Shown here one piece after another: positions 44,853 to 56,579 of a stretch of 64,000 nucleotides of DNA. The notes under the pieces were generated by a model. The model made no database searches. It was not told the DNA's origin and saw only the letters and a program-made list of their open reading frames with translations. Position numbers and translations under genes: made by a program. The stretch spans positions 193,958,423 through 194,022,422 of the forward strand of contig CM022298.1 in assembly GCA_011799875.1 (NCBI GenBank), given 5' to 3'. The first letter of the stretch is position 1. Every line of letters begins with the position of its first letter. Source of the DNA: Thinopyrum elongatum (lineage: Eukaryota > Streptophyta > Magnoliopsida > Poales > Poaceae).

Positions 44853-47332
44853 ATCTATGCATTATGCCTAGCTAGGGGCATAAAACGATAGTGCTTGTTG
44901 GGAGGCAACCCAATGAATAAAATTTATTTTTGCCTTTTTATTTCTGTTGTTGAGTGTTTACAAAATTATGCATCTGTTATGATTGTGTTTTTTATGTTTT
45001 AATTAGTATTTGTGCCAAGAAAAGCCTTTGGGATAGCTTTGGTGATAGTTGATTTGACCCTGTTGAAAAACAGAAACTTTTGCGTCCAGTAACAGAATTG
45101 TTTAAATTCACAGAAGCAACGAAGAATTCTGAATTTTTTACACATGATTTATATACAAATTTCCTCTGTTGTCCTAATTGTTCAGAATTTTTGAATTTAC
45201 AGAAGTATGAGAACAATTCTAATCTTTACAGACTGCTCTGTTTTTGACAGATTCTGTTTTCTTTGCATTGTGTGGTTATTTTGATGAATCTATGGATTGT
45301 ATCGGGGGGTATAAGCCATGGAAAAGTTAGAATACAGTAGATATAATGCAATAACAAAATTTTAATGGGTTTGCAACAGTACTTAAAGTAAAGATTGGTT
45401 TTCTTATACTAACGGATCTCACGAAGGTTTTGTTAAGTTTTGTGTGATTGAAGTTTTCAAGTTTGGGTGAGATCGCGATGGATGAAGGAATAAGGAGTGA
45501 AAAGAGCCTAATATTGGGGATGCCCCATGGCACCCCAAGTTAATATTCAAGGAGAACCAAGCAACTAAGCTTGGGGATGCCCCGGAAGGCATCCCCTCTT
45601 TCTTCTAACGACCATCGGTATTTTACTTGGAGCTATATTTTTATTCGTCACATATCATGAGTTTTGCTTGGAGCGTCTTGTATTATATGAGTCTTTGCTT
45701 GTTTTGCTTTTTAGTTTGTCACAAGTATCCTTGCTGAACACACCTATTTGAGAGAGCCAAAATTATGCTATGATTTGTTAGAATTGCTCTTTATGCTTCA
45801 CTTAAATTTTTTGAGCTATGGAATTGCTCTAGTGCTTCACTTATATCTTTTTTTAGCACGGTGTGATTTAATATTTTTGAAGAAATACTCTCATGCTTCA
45901 CTTAGATTTATTTGATAGTTAGAAATTTTTTGAAGAAATTCTCTCCTGCTTCACTTATATTATTTTGAGAGACAAAAAATTTTATGCTCATGTTCTTCAC
46001 TTAAATTTGTTTGAGCTTGTCAAAAACAATTGCAATATATGAAACTAGTCCCAAAGTGATAGAGGGATATAATAAAAACTTTCATGAAGATCATTGGACA
46101 AAATAAACTTGATTCTTTATAATAGTTTTGAGATATGATGATAGTGATATGTGAGTCGTGTTGGTGAGTAATTATGCTTTAGTAAGAATATTGGTGTTAA
46201 GGTTTGTGATTCCCTATGCAAGCATGAAAGTCAATAGTTATGCAATGAAATTACATGCTGCTTGTGGTGCATTATTCGGTGCTAGTTATGCTTAATGCTC
46301 ACTTATGTGATTTTTTGTTTCTTGGTTGGTTGCTTCTCAATCTTTTTGCTAGGCTCCACTTGTACTAAGTAGAAATACTTCTTGTGCATCCAAAATCCTT
46401 AAACCCAGTTTTGCCACATGAGTCCACCATACCTACCTATATGCGGTATTTCCGTGTCGTTCTAAGCAAATTTGTATGTGCCATCTCTAATTTTCAAAAT
46501 GAATTTCCTTTTTGTGTGCCCGTACCACTCATGAAGTGGCACGGGGTGGCCAATATTTTCCATGCTAGATGTGTTATTCTCAAGATGAGTGTTTATTCAC
46601 TTGTCATTGCACGAGAGTACGGCGGTAATAGGGATGCCCAGTCCCAAAATGAAAAATAAATTTACTTTATGTTGTCAAATAATAAATTCCTTGGAAAGTG
46701 TTGGTACGGACGGTACCCGTGGATACGGCTAGACGTAGAATGTGAAAGAATGGTGAAAAAAGGAATAAACTTTATTTTCTATTTGGGAACCGCCTATGAT
46801 ATATCTAGCATGGAAAGTGTTGGGAATTACTCGGTCGTTTTCGTTGACGGGAAAAGTATACCTCTCAAAAAAAAATATCTCTCAATTTAAGCTTTGAGCT
46901 CTGGCACCTCTACAAATCCCTACTTCCCTCTGCGAAGGGCCTATCTATTTACTTTATGCAATTTTTATTTTTTGAGTCTCCATCTTCTCTTATAAAGCAC
47001 CAACTAAGGGGCACTATGATCGTACTTGAGCATTGGATGTAGCTAATATGTGAGTGTGTTTCATGAATGGATCAATGATTGAGCATGATAGGCTAGGGAT
47101 AACTTTGTTTTGTGTTGATATTCTGAAAGACATTGTTGCTTGTTGATATGCTTGAGTATTGAAATCTTCATGTCAAAACTAAACTATTGCTTTGAACCAT
47201 ATAAAAGTCCAAATGGCCATGCCACAAAAGAAAAGAATATATGATGAACATGTTAGGCAGCATTCTACATCAAAAATTCTGTTTTCGTCATTTACCTACT
47301 CGAGGACGAGTAGGAATTAAGCTTGGGGATGC
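44853..47332 (+). other. non-coding 3' body of gypsy element 1
   Basis: After the protease stop there are 2.5 kb without a reverse transcriptase, integrase or RNase H frame. Repeated GCTTCACTTA words occur at 45790-45960. The polypurine tract is at 47318-47332. Confidence 0.75.
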
Positions 47333-48100
47333 TGATACGTCTCCAACGTATCTATAATTTTTGCTTGTTCCATGCTGTTATATTATCATTCTTGGATGTT
47401 TTACAATCATTTTATAGCAACTTTATATCATTTTTTGGGACTAACCTATTGACATAGTGCCCAGTGCTAGTTGTTTTTTGCTTATTTTTTACTTCGTAGA
47501 ATATCAGTACCAAACGGAGTCCAAACGCAGTGAAACTTTTTGGAGATTTTTTCTGGACCAGAAGACACCCAATGGGCCAAAGAAGTACTAGAGGGGAGGC
47601 CCGAGGTGAGCACAAGACACCTGGGCGCGCTAGGAGGCCCATGCGCACCCAGGTGGGTTGTACCCACCTCGGTGACCTCCCGCACCGCCTCTTCGCCCTA
47701 TAAATTCACAAATATTCCAGAAACCCTAGGGGAGTTGACGAAACACAATTCCAGCCGCCGCAAGTTCCAGAACCATGAGATCCAATCTAGACACCATCAC
47801 GGAGGGGTTCATCATCCTCATTGGTGCCTCTCCGAAGATGCGTGAGTAGTTCACCATAGACCTACGGGTCCGTAGGCAGTAGCTAGATGGCTTCTTCTCT
47901 CTTTTGATTCTCAATACAATGGTCTCTTGGGGATCTATTTGATGTAACTTTTTTTTGCGGTGTGTTTGTTGGGATCCGATGAACTTTGAGTTTATGATCA
48001 GATCTATATCCATGAATATTATTTGAGTCTTCTTTTGATCTCTTATATGCATGATTATTTATAGCCTCGTATTTCTTCTTCGAATCTTTGGTTTAGTTAA
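47333..48100 (+). mobile_element. right LTR of gypsy element 1, first part
   Basis: It starts TGATACGTCTCCAACG after the polypurine tract and aligns with 39383-40150 of the left LTR. It is cut at 48100 by CACTA element 2 and continues at 62437. Confidence 0.92.
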
Positions 48101-48339
48101 CACTGGTACAACGAGGTGCTATACAAACAGTTTTTAACCCCTTTCCGCGACGGCGTTCTGAACCGTCGCCTAGTGAGTGACTGCGATAGGGGGGGTCCTT
48201 CCCACACGACCCAGAAACCGTCGGGGATAGGCCCTCCTGGCACACACGCTCGGCAAAATGAGGTCGTGTGCAACGGGCGGGCGATGAAATACGGTTATAC
48301 GTACAGTTGTGCTAAAAAAAATACAATTATACAGGCCAA

Positions 48340-48600
48340 ATCGTTTCCGGTCGTAAGTATATCCCACATAGTCAGTCCCGGCTAAACGTTTCCGTTCGTA
48401 TGTACATTCCACACAGTCAATCCAAGGAATACATTTCCGTTGGTATGTACATCCCACACAGTCAAACCAAGAAGTACGTTTCCGTTCGTATATACATCCC
48501 ACACAGTCACTCCCAAGAAAAACGTTTTCGTTCGCAGATACATCACACACAATTTTCCCCATTAAATCGTTTGTGATAGCGTTGCCATTGCACATGATAT
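48340..48600. repeat. left subterminal tandem repeats of CACTA element 2
   Basis: About five units of roughly 55-60 bp contain CGTTTCCGTTCGTATGTACA and CCCACACAGTCA. Repeat ORFs on the minus strand are artefacts. Confidence 0.8.
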
Positions 48601-48975
48601 TAACAATTTTATCGTTTGTGTTATTGAATGCATCACACACGGTGCGTAGAAGAAGCTGTGTGGTATAGGCTGTCCATCACACACGCTTTTTATGTGGTAA
48701 ACATTTGCGCAAGGTGGCCTAACGCAAATAGTTTTCAAGAGGATGTCGTGTGTGATTGTTCATTGATCCAACACAGTTTATTCCTAGAAACTGTGTGCGT
48801 TGCCTGAGGTCATCGCCCACTGTGTTTTCTCAATAACCGTTTGCAATAGAAAAACTCAATTAGCAGGCTAATTGGCCATTAGCAGGCTAATTACCCTATT
48901 ATTAATAATACATTTATTAATCTAATTGACATTTCATATTAAGCACACAATATATTTCATTTCCATATTAAGGAA

Positions 48976-50556
48976 TGTAGGATCTAAAGTAGGTCTAGAG
49001 GGGGGTGATTAGACTACTTGACCAAATAAAAATCTAACCTTTTCCCAATTTTAAGTGTTGGCAGATTTTAGCAACTAGTACAAGTCAAGCAATCAACCTA
49101 CACATGCAAGTCTAAGAGTGTAGCAGTGGAAAGTAAAACATTGCATATGAAGGTAAAGGGAAGGGTTTGGAGAAGGCAAATGCAATGTAGACACGGAGAT
49201 TTTTGGCGTGGTTCCGATAGGTGGTGCTATCATGCATCCACGTTGATGGAGACTTCAACCCACGAAGGGTAACGGTTGCGCGAGTCCACGGAGGGCTCCA
49301 CCCACGAAGGGTCCACGAAGAAGCAACCTTGTCTATCCCACCATGGCCATCGCCCACGAAGGACTTGCCTCACTCGGGTAGATCTTCACGAAGTAGGCGA
49401 TCTCCTTGCCCTTACAAACTTCTTGGTTCAACACCACAATCTTGTCAGAGGCTCCCAAGCGACACCTAACCAATCTAGGAGACAACACTCTCCAAAAGGT
49501 AATAGACGGTGTGTTGATGATGAACTCCTTGCTCTTGTGCTTCAAATGATAGTCTCCCCAACACTCAACTCTCTCTCACAGATTTGGCTATGGTGGAAAG
49601 ATGATTTGAGTGGAAAGCAACTTGGGGAAGGCTAGAGATCAAGATTCTTGTGGTAGGATTGGAATGTCTTGGTCTCAACACATGAGTAGGTGGTTCTCTC
49701 TCAGAAAATGAGTAGTGGAAGTGTAGGCACGTTCTGATGGCTCTCTCTTGAATGGAGATGGGGGTGGAGGGGTATATATAGCCTCCACACAAAATCCAAC
49801 CGTTACACACATTTGACCCAACTCGGTCAAACCGAATAGAGGAACTTGGTGAGACGGATTTAGTTCAAGATGTGAACATTAGGAATCTCAGTGGGACCAA
49901 CTAGAACAACTCGGTGAGACCGATGTGCAAGGGCTAGGGCAAAACCTCATCTCGGTGTGACCGATTGCTTGAACTCAGTGAGACCAATTTCAGCAATGAG
50001 CAAACAGAGAGTTGGTCAAGCAAACTCGGTGGGACCGATTGCTCATTTCGGTGAGACCGAAATGTTACGAAGGGAAACAGAGAGTTTGCAGGGCCATCTC
50101 GGTGAGACCGAGATTCGTATCGGTGTGACCGAATTGTCTAGGGTTTCTGGCAGTGGCTATGTCAACTGAACTCGATGGCGCCGGATAGATCAAATCGGTG
50201 GGGCCGAGTTTGACTTTAGGTTTTGGACATATGTGGAAATGAGAAAGTGGCTGAGGGTTTTGGAGCAATATCACTAAGCATTTTGAGCAAGTAGACCATT
50301 AAGCAACACCTCATCCCCTTTTAATAGTATTGGCTTTCCTATGGACTTAATGTGATCTTGGATCACTAAAATAGAAATGAAGAGTCTTGAGCTTTTGCCA
50401 ATCTTTGTCCTTAGCATTTTGAGGGGTCCACATCTCTAGTCCATGCCATGCCAATCATTAAACTTTCTAAAATATTCAACTTGAATGGATATTAGTTCAA
50501 TGAGCTATATGTTGTTATGAATTACCAAAACCACCCGGGGATTAGTTGCACTTTCA
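48976..50556. mobile_element. solo LTR (or small LTR element), AGGAA duplication
   Basis: It begins TGTAGGATCTAAAG and ends GTTGCACTTTCA, so it has TG..CA ends. AGGAA flanks it at 48971-48975 and 50557-50561. No coding or internal domain was seen. Repeated TCGGTGAGACCGA-like words occupy 49820-50210. Orientation is not certain. ORFs inside are not genes. Confidence 0.85.
49820..50215. repeat. interspersed palindromic TCGGTGAGACCGA motif
   Basis: About a dozen copies of TCGGT, three variable bases, GACCGA or close variants occur every 20-45 bp inside the solo LTR. Each core is an imperfect palindrome (TCGGT...ACCGA). Confidence 0.8.
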
Positions 50557-50688
50557 AGGAAGCAGGATTTCATAATTGAAATACATCAGAGTACAACATC
50601 ATATAGCTTCAGCACTCAGCTACCCCATTACACAACTGCACCAGCACCAAGTTTCACATGCAACATCTATAACCTTTCGAAATTAGCA

Positions 50689-51192
50689 TCATAGACGGTA
50701 CATAGACAGATGAATCTCATCTGGAAAACTGCTGAAGCAGAAGGCGAATATTGAGCTTTCATTGATGTTGAAGGTCTTTGCAACTTTAGGCCAGTGCCTG
50801 TGGATGATTGACCGTCCATCCTTTGTCCTCTTCAGGAACACTTCAATATTGAACCGTGGGTGTTGTATGAATACCTTCCTCGCCTCCTGACCATACATGT
50901 GGTTTGAGAGGTAATCATCGGTGAACTGCTTTGGAAAGGCCTGAAAACAAGGATGTGCATAAATATCTTCTCTAAATTGGAAATGGGCAAAGGAATAAAA
51001 AAAGGCAAGGTATAATAGTTAGTACCATCCTATAGTGAATTGATGTCTTCTTCATTGTGCAGACAAAGATCTTGTTATTTTTTGTCGCTAATTTCTTTAT
51101 CCTAACAATCTTTCTGAGTTTCTTGACTTGACTAATATTCATGGACAACTCATTTCCCCATATGCAAAAAGGGTCGAACAGTGGGTCAAAAC
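50689..51192 (-). pseudogene. B3 DNA-binding domain gene, two 3' exons
   Basis: B3 proteins are plant transcription factors that bind DNA through a seven-stranded barrel. The last exon, 50940-50689, encodes AFPKQFTDDYLSNHM, VFIQHPRFNIEVFLKR, GRSIIHRHWPKVAKTF and NINESSIFAFCF, ending MYRL and TGA. The preceding exon, 51192-51026, encodes FCIWGNELSMNIS, VKKLRKIVRIKKLATKN and KIFVCTMKKTSIHYRM. It ends at a GT donor and joins the last exon in phase 0, placing the B3 first strand (KIFVCTMKK) directly before the PKQF motif. Both exons are open and the splice sites are intact. A 5' exon with a start codon was not established, so I treat it as a fragment, but an expressed gene is possible. It lies inside CACTA element 2. 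Confidence 0.78.
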
Positions 51193-51480
51193 CTCAGACA
51201 GCAGGACCTACATGTGCAAGACCAAATTGTTAAAAACCTAAATATTAGAATGGTTCCTGTAATTGCACAATAATGTGCTATTAGACAAAGGACCATGCAT
51301 GTGCAAACCTCGATTGTAAACCTCAGTGCCTCCCATTGTTTCCCTGCAACACATATAAGGTAGTTAGTGATCAGGTTAAGTGAGGGTTCGCATGCTATCA
51401 GTAAAATATGTTGATGAAAAATAAGAACATTGCAGATTCATCAGATTAATTCGAGCCACATGGAAAACCCATTTATTCAA

Positions 51481-52215
51481 ACCAAGCATGATTAAGAACT
51501 AGGAAATATAGCAATTGTATATGTTCCTCATGTATTAAGTGCAACCAAATTCGATTTATTCCTCACATGCACAACAATACAAAATTCTACCCACGACAAT
51601 TGGACATCGCATTGCAGAATTGAACCAAGCAGTTAACTAAACACCACAACAAATGAACCAAACATTAACTGAGAACCATATTCCACAATATAACACACTC
51701 CTAATAGAAGATCAGACAGTTAACCAAACCAAGCATGCTTAACAACTTGGAAATATAGCAATTGTATTTGTTTCTCATGTATTTAGTACAGCCAAATTCG
51801 ATTTATTTCTCACATGGTATACAATAACAGAATGCACCCACAATAATTGAACATCGTATTGCAGAATTGAACCAAACAGTTAACTAAACACCACAACAAA
51901 TGAACCAAACGTTAACTAAGCACCGCATTGCAGAATATATAACATACTAGAAGATCAGACAGTTAACCAAACCAAGCATGCTTGACAACTAGGAAATATA
52001 GCAATTGTATTTCTCATGTATTTTGTAAAGATAGATTCGATTTATTTCTCACATGGAAGACAATACAAAATTGCAGCCTGAAGAATTGAACATCACATTT
52101 GCAGAATTGAACCAAACAGTTAACTGAAGACGACAACTACTTAACCAAACAGTTAATAAGTGAGCACCACATTGCACGACATATAGAACATATAGACTAG
52201 AGCAACAGATTGCAT
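51481..52215. repeat. 245-bp tandem repeat, three copies
   Basis: ACCAAGCATG starts at 51481, 51729 and 51971 (spacing 248 and 242). Each is followed by AGGAAATATAGCAATTGTAT, CGATTTATT and GAATTGAACCAA..AGTTAACT. A fourth, shorter echo occurs near 52284. The array lies just upstream of the B3 exons on their strand. Confidence 0.88.
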
Positions 52216-52354
52216 GGTAAAAGTAGATAGGATAATTCACTAGAATTTTTTAAGGAAAGGCAGGAGCAGCACATGCAACGGGTAAACCGAGCATGCTTAA
52301 CCGGCGTAGCTAGCAAACTGAACATAGGTCCTTATAGTGAGCTAATAAGACAAG

Positions 52355-52850
52355 CTACTCCTCATCGTCGGAGATATCGATGATGATTGGCTCCCTGGAC
52401 ATGAAAGAGGGCGAGGCCTCCACATCGTGGGTGCCCTCGTCGTAGTGGTGAATTGCCTGAGCCGCTCCGGGCACCAACCTGCTGCCTCTCGAGTTGAGGT
52501 AAGCACGGGCACGCGGAGAAAACACCTCCTAGTCTTCATCGAAGGCACCGACGGTGGCCTCGAGGAAACGCCACGAACTGTCGTTTAAAGCAGCCAACCG
52601 CATCGCTGCGTCGACGTGTGAGGCGTCGATGGTGGTCTCGACAGCGAGGTGCTCCTCCAATATCTGGGGGTCAACACGAATGGCAGCCATCGCGACCTCA
52701 TTCGCGCGTGCGGCCGCGATTTGCTTCTCCGCTGCCAAATGCTCCTTGAGCTCCTGGCTATACTGCGTGCACCATGGCTTAGGGCGGCGCTTATTTGGGG
52801 GAGGGGTCGGTCATTTGGGTGGAAGGTGTCACGCGCGGCGGTCGAGGCAT
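52355..52850 (-). pseudogene. small helical protein ending ISDDEE, two lesions
   Basis: The ATG at 52850 opens MPRPPRVTPSTQMTDP, then a frameshift near 52795 moves into KRRPKPWCTQYSQELKEHL. The new frame continues AAEKQIAAARANEVAMAAIR, then ILEEHLAVETTIDASHVDAAM and SSWRFLEATVGAFDED, a TAG at 52529-52531, and in the same frame EVFSPRARAYLNSRGSRLV and SREPIIIDISDDEE before the final TAG (52357-52355). Apart from one frameshift and one nonsense codon the protein is continuous. It is Ala/Glu-rich, probably coiled coil, with an acidic tail. The ISDDE end and basic start resemble 21257-21733. Function is unknown. Confidence 0.55.
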
Positions 52851-53402
52851 GTGGGATGTGGAAGGAGGAGGAGGATGGGGGTCGGGTGTGGATTACCTGC
52901 CTGGATCGACGAGACCGAGCAGCGTGAAGGAGGGTCGCTTGCGAGGAGTCGGTGCTGCAAGCAAGGAGTGAAGGTTTCAACTTGGAAAGGAAGGCGAAAA
53001 CAGGGAAAATGTGGCTTTTGGTAAGGGGAAGGGGGCGGGGAGGTAGATATTTCCGCGGAACCCAAAAATTTTGGATCGGTGCAGCGAAAAAACTGGCGCG
53101 CAAAGTGTCATCAGACACGGTCCCTTATTCAGAACTGTATACGATATGTGAACATCACAAATGATTCAGATAGCTTAACCCGTGTGTGATGAGTTTGAAC
53201 ATCAAAAATTTTGGTTCGAATTTCCCTGGTTCCAGTGGTCATCCACGTCGTTGCATAATTTGGGTACACAAAGGAGACTACAGCACACCCACACTTCTTA
53301 ATCGAGCAAGTTCAGCAATTAAACAGAGCTAGCTGACCTAAACATTACTCTAACAAATTAAAGACCGAAGCTCTTAATTAAACAAAACAAAGAGTACTAC
53401 TA

Positions 53403-54014
53403 CGGCTGGTGCTTGTCGATCTCCGCCGCCTCCTCCATGTCCAGCTCGCGCCCGACGGTCTCCTAGGGAAGGGGCTCCATGGCATCCATCGCACCATACT
53501 CGGCAAGCATCTCGCCATCCGCGTCCGCCATCTCTTTGGAAAAGGCCGTCACGAGCTGGGTGTGGGCGGCCGTGATCTGGGCTAGGACGGGCTCCGTCGT
53601 GGCAAGGTATGCGGCGGAGGAACGGACGACTGCTCAAACGCTCTCGGTGATTGCCAACTCTTCGGCCGTGGGTTGCCGACCGTTGTCGGAGAAGCTTCAT
53701 TGGATTTGTGCGGTAACCGGCACGAGCTGGGCGTGGGTGGCCTCGACATGGTCGCGGGCGGCATCCATCAGGGCTAAGGCCGCCGCTATGGAATGGACAA
53801 CTGTTGTGCCGCTCTCGCCAGTTGCTATCCCCGAGGCAGATGTTGCTGCCGCCACCTGAGAAGCAACAGCGGTCGTTTGGGCTGCCTTGGCCGCCCGGTC
53901 ACAGATTGGGGCCGCGCTCATGAACCTTGTTAGAATGCGCCTGGCGGCTGTGGCCGCGCTCTCGCCGGAGTGGGCCGCCGGAGTTGCCTTGACGAAGCGG
54001 ATCCACGTCCCCAT
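53403..54014 (-). pseudogene. Ala-rich helical protein, three nonsense mutations
   Basis: One reading frame runs from ATG 54014 (MGTWIRFVKATPAAHSGES) to about 53403 with stops at about 53697, 53635 and 53465. Before the first stop it reads AAKAAQTTAVASQVAAATS and DAARDHVEATHAQLVPVTAQ. After it come PTAEELAITESV, AHTQLVTAFSKEMADADGE and GRELDMEEAAEIDKHQP. The HAQLVPVT and HTQLVTAF segments are an internal repeat. Conserved frame on both sides of each stop indicates a formerly intact gene of about 200 residues. The product is not recognised. Confidence 0.5.
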
Positions 54015-54191
54015 CTTTCACCGACGACGATTGAACAGTGAAATGATAGTTGGGGAGCGAGCTAGTGTGCTTGACACGCCAGCTGTGGACTGTAGCCGAC
54101 GCACCTTCTCGCGTAAAACATATGCGTACTATACTTCGATGGTGCTCCAAGATATTTTGTGCTGCATCTCACACGGTTGGTGATAATTAAA

Positions 54192-56477
54192 GGACACCAC
54201 TAGGGATCAGACTACTGATCCCTGCTTCCTATCAGACCAATCTAATGCCGTAGGATCAGAAGGGAGTTGGCCGTAGGATCAGAAGCGAAGGCCCCACTAA
54301 CTGACTTGTTTCCTTCTCGTTAATTAACAAACGTATGTTCAGCATGTCCGCTGAAATCGCTAGCCCCACTACCTACCGTTTGTTTCCAAAAACTACTTCC
54401 CGTAAATGCTGCAAAATCACAGATTTTGTGGAAATAATTTTGGAAAACAATTATTATTTATCGCCATTAAATCTAACAATTAGTTACGTTTCTAATTTGA
54501 GATGGCAGCATATTTTTTGTACCATGAAAATATCCTTCTTGACGCCAGGAAGCGTCATTTCTGGTGTGATGGAACTAATTGTTCGCATGACAGGATGCAT
54601 TTTTTTGTTCTATAGAAGCAGGTGTAGCTGCTTTAGAAGCATCATCGACGAGATAATTTGCATCGATTAAAGATTCATCTTTTATTAAGGTAATGAAAAA
54701 TGATGTCCAAGCACTTTGCTTCCTAGAAACAAAATTTTGCTTCTAAAAAATTGTTTTCATATCACAAAATTTAAGTCCCATGTATCTTTATATCAGAGTT
54801 TCCAACACAAGAAAAACTTTGCTTCCATATCCAATACTAAAGTGTTTCCATGATTTTCTTATAATCGAATATAAGTTTGTTTCCTACTTTGTTAGTTCAT
54901 ACAATAAGTTTCAAATATGATACAAATTTATTTCTTTCAAGTCACCAAAAGTGCATACAATGCTTCCCAAGTTAACATTGTATTTTCCTATAGACCGTCG
55001 TAGACTTACTTCCCTTTGCTTGTGGTCGTCCTCATTGTAGGGAATATCTAGGTGTCATCACGCTTATTGCTGCATGCATCGGTCGCCTACATATATGTCT
55101 CTAACTGTGGCAACCAGCTCCAAAGCCAACACACAACCGCGCTTGAAGTATACATCTGTTAGATATGGTGCATAAGCATATTAGATATGAAGCAACAATG
55201 TATATTACATGTATGGTACAGTAGTAAAGAAGCAGAGAATCCCATGTAAGGAAGCATGTACACTTTCTACATGCTATGTCACACCGCCATTGATTTATGG
55301 ACAATTTTCAGATTTGATTTGGCATTATTTCAGAAGGAAAGGGAGAAAAATAACTGGCCTGCCACCCATCAGCACATATATGAAATATATGAAGCATGAT
55401 GACAATGTTCAAATACCAACATTTTTCCTGAAAATGCAATAGCAAGTACAAAAAACAGTAGAAGTATGTTTCACTGCAGCAAACTATCTAGACCGAAAGA
55501 AAGTACTATAGAGCTTGGAAGCATGGATATTAAGAAGCATCAATTTGTTGTTATCTCTACGTAATTCATACCTATTGGAAGCATGGATATTAAAAAACAT
55601 CAACTTGTTGTTATCTCAACGTAATTCATACCTATTGGAAGCATAGAATTTTGTAATTGGAAACTAGCAACAAATGTCGCCAACATGTCTGTGCATAGAC
55701 CATTTTTTGATCTACAAATCAATTTCATCCACCGATGCAAACAAACTGGAATGCGAAAGCACATATATGATACTTACGAAACATGGTTACTGGAAACATC
55801 ATATTGTGCATAATCTGTGCGTGGGGTCCCATGATGATGTAACAATGGTCGATTCATGTAGTGCAATACCTTTGATTCAGAGGAGAAACTTCGAAGAAGG
55901 GAAAAGGACTACTGTTGGTACTCCGGCTAACGGCCGACGGGTGGTACTCCGGCATCCGATTCAAACCTCCAGGGTCCAAGCACCTCGTGATGCAACAAAC
56001 GCGGTCAAGATGGCGGGCACGATCGCTTAATGTCAGGATGGTGCACCATCGAGGTCACTTGGGGCCGCACCGAGGAGTAGATCGGCAGAGGGGATCAGAT
56101 CTGGGTGCGTCGTGGATTGCATTTTCGGGGTGGGATTGCGTCTCCGGCGGTGAGGTGTGAAGGAAACACCACGGGCATGAGATGGTTGCACAATTAAAGA
56201 GGACGGGAGCGGCATGGTGGACGCCGAGCTCGGAGGAAGGTGCAATGGAGGCATGACCGCATGAGAAAGGAAAAAGTACGTGAGATGGAACCTGAGGGAA
56301 TCATGAGTCAGCGTCAAATACGGGCGGTTAGCATAGCATCAAATACGGAATCAGGGGCCGGCGTTAAATAAGCATGGTTAGCACGGCTAGGTTCGGCCGT
56401 GGGATAATTAGGAATCAACGGATTTCATGTGGTCTGACCATTGCTTCCTATCAGACTACTGATAGGAAGGGTTTCCC
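54192..56477. mobile_element. Mutator-like element, 2.3 kb, hairpin at each end
   Basis: The 9-bp duplication ATAATTAAA flanks it (54183-54191 and 56478-56486), the length typical of Mutator-like elements. The left end starts GGACACCACTAGGG and the right end, inverted, GGGAAACCCTTCC. Just inside the left end, GGGATCAG, loop ACTA, CTGATCCC forms an 8-bp hairpin (54203-54222). Just inside the right end, CTTCCTATCAG, loop ACTA, CTGATAGGAAG forms an 11-bp hairpin (56444-56469). TGCTTCC/GTTTCC words dominate the left half and GGAAGCA words the right half, so subterminal words are inverted. No transposase frame was seen. Confidence 0.75.
55880..56320. other. GC-richer insert inside the Mutator-like element
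   Basis: This block is GC-rich while the rest of the element is AT-rich. It has ORFs on both strands but no recognised domain. A captured 5' gene fragment is possible. Confidence 0.3.
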
Positions 56478-56579
56478 ATAATTAAATGTGTGCGATCTAC
56501 TTGATTTTTCGTCTTGATTTGAATTACATAATGGGGTCACAGCGGCAAAGGAGGGTGTTTGAATTGCTAGAACTTTTAT

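Noticed and set aside
48170..48640. 156-codon minus-strand ORF with repeated CVGCTYERK-like units
   Set aside because: It is the translation of CACTA subterminal tandem repeats, which are binding-site zones and not coding.
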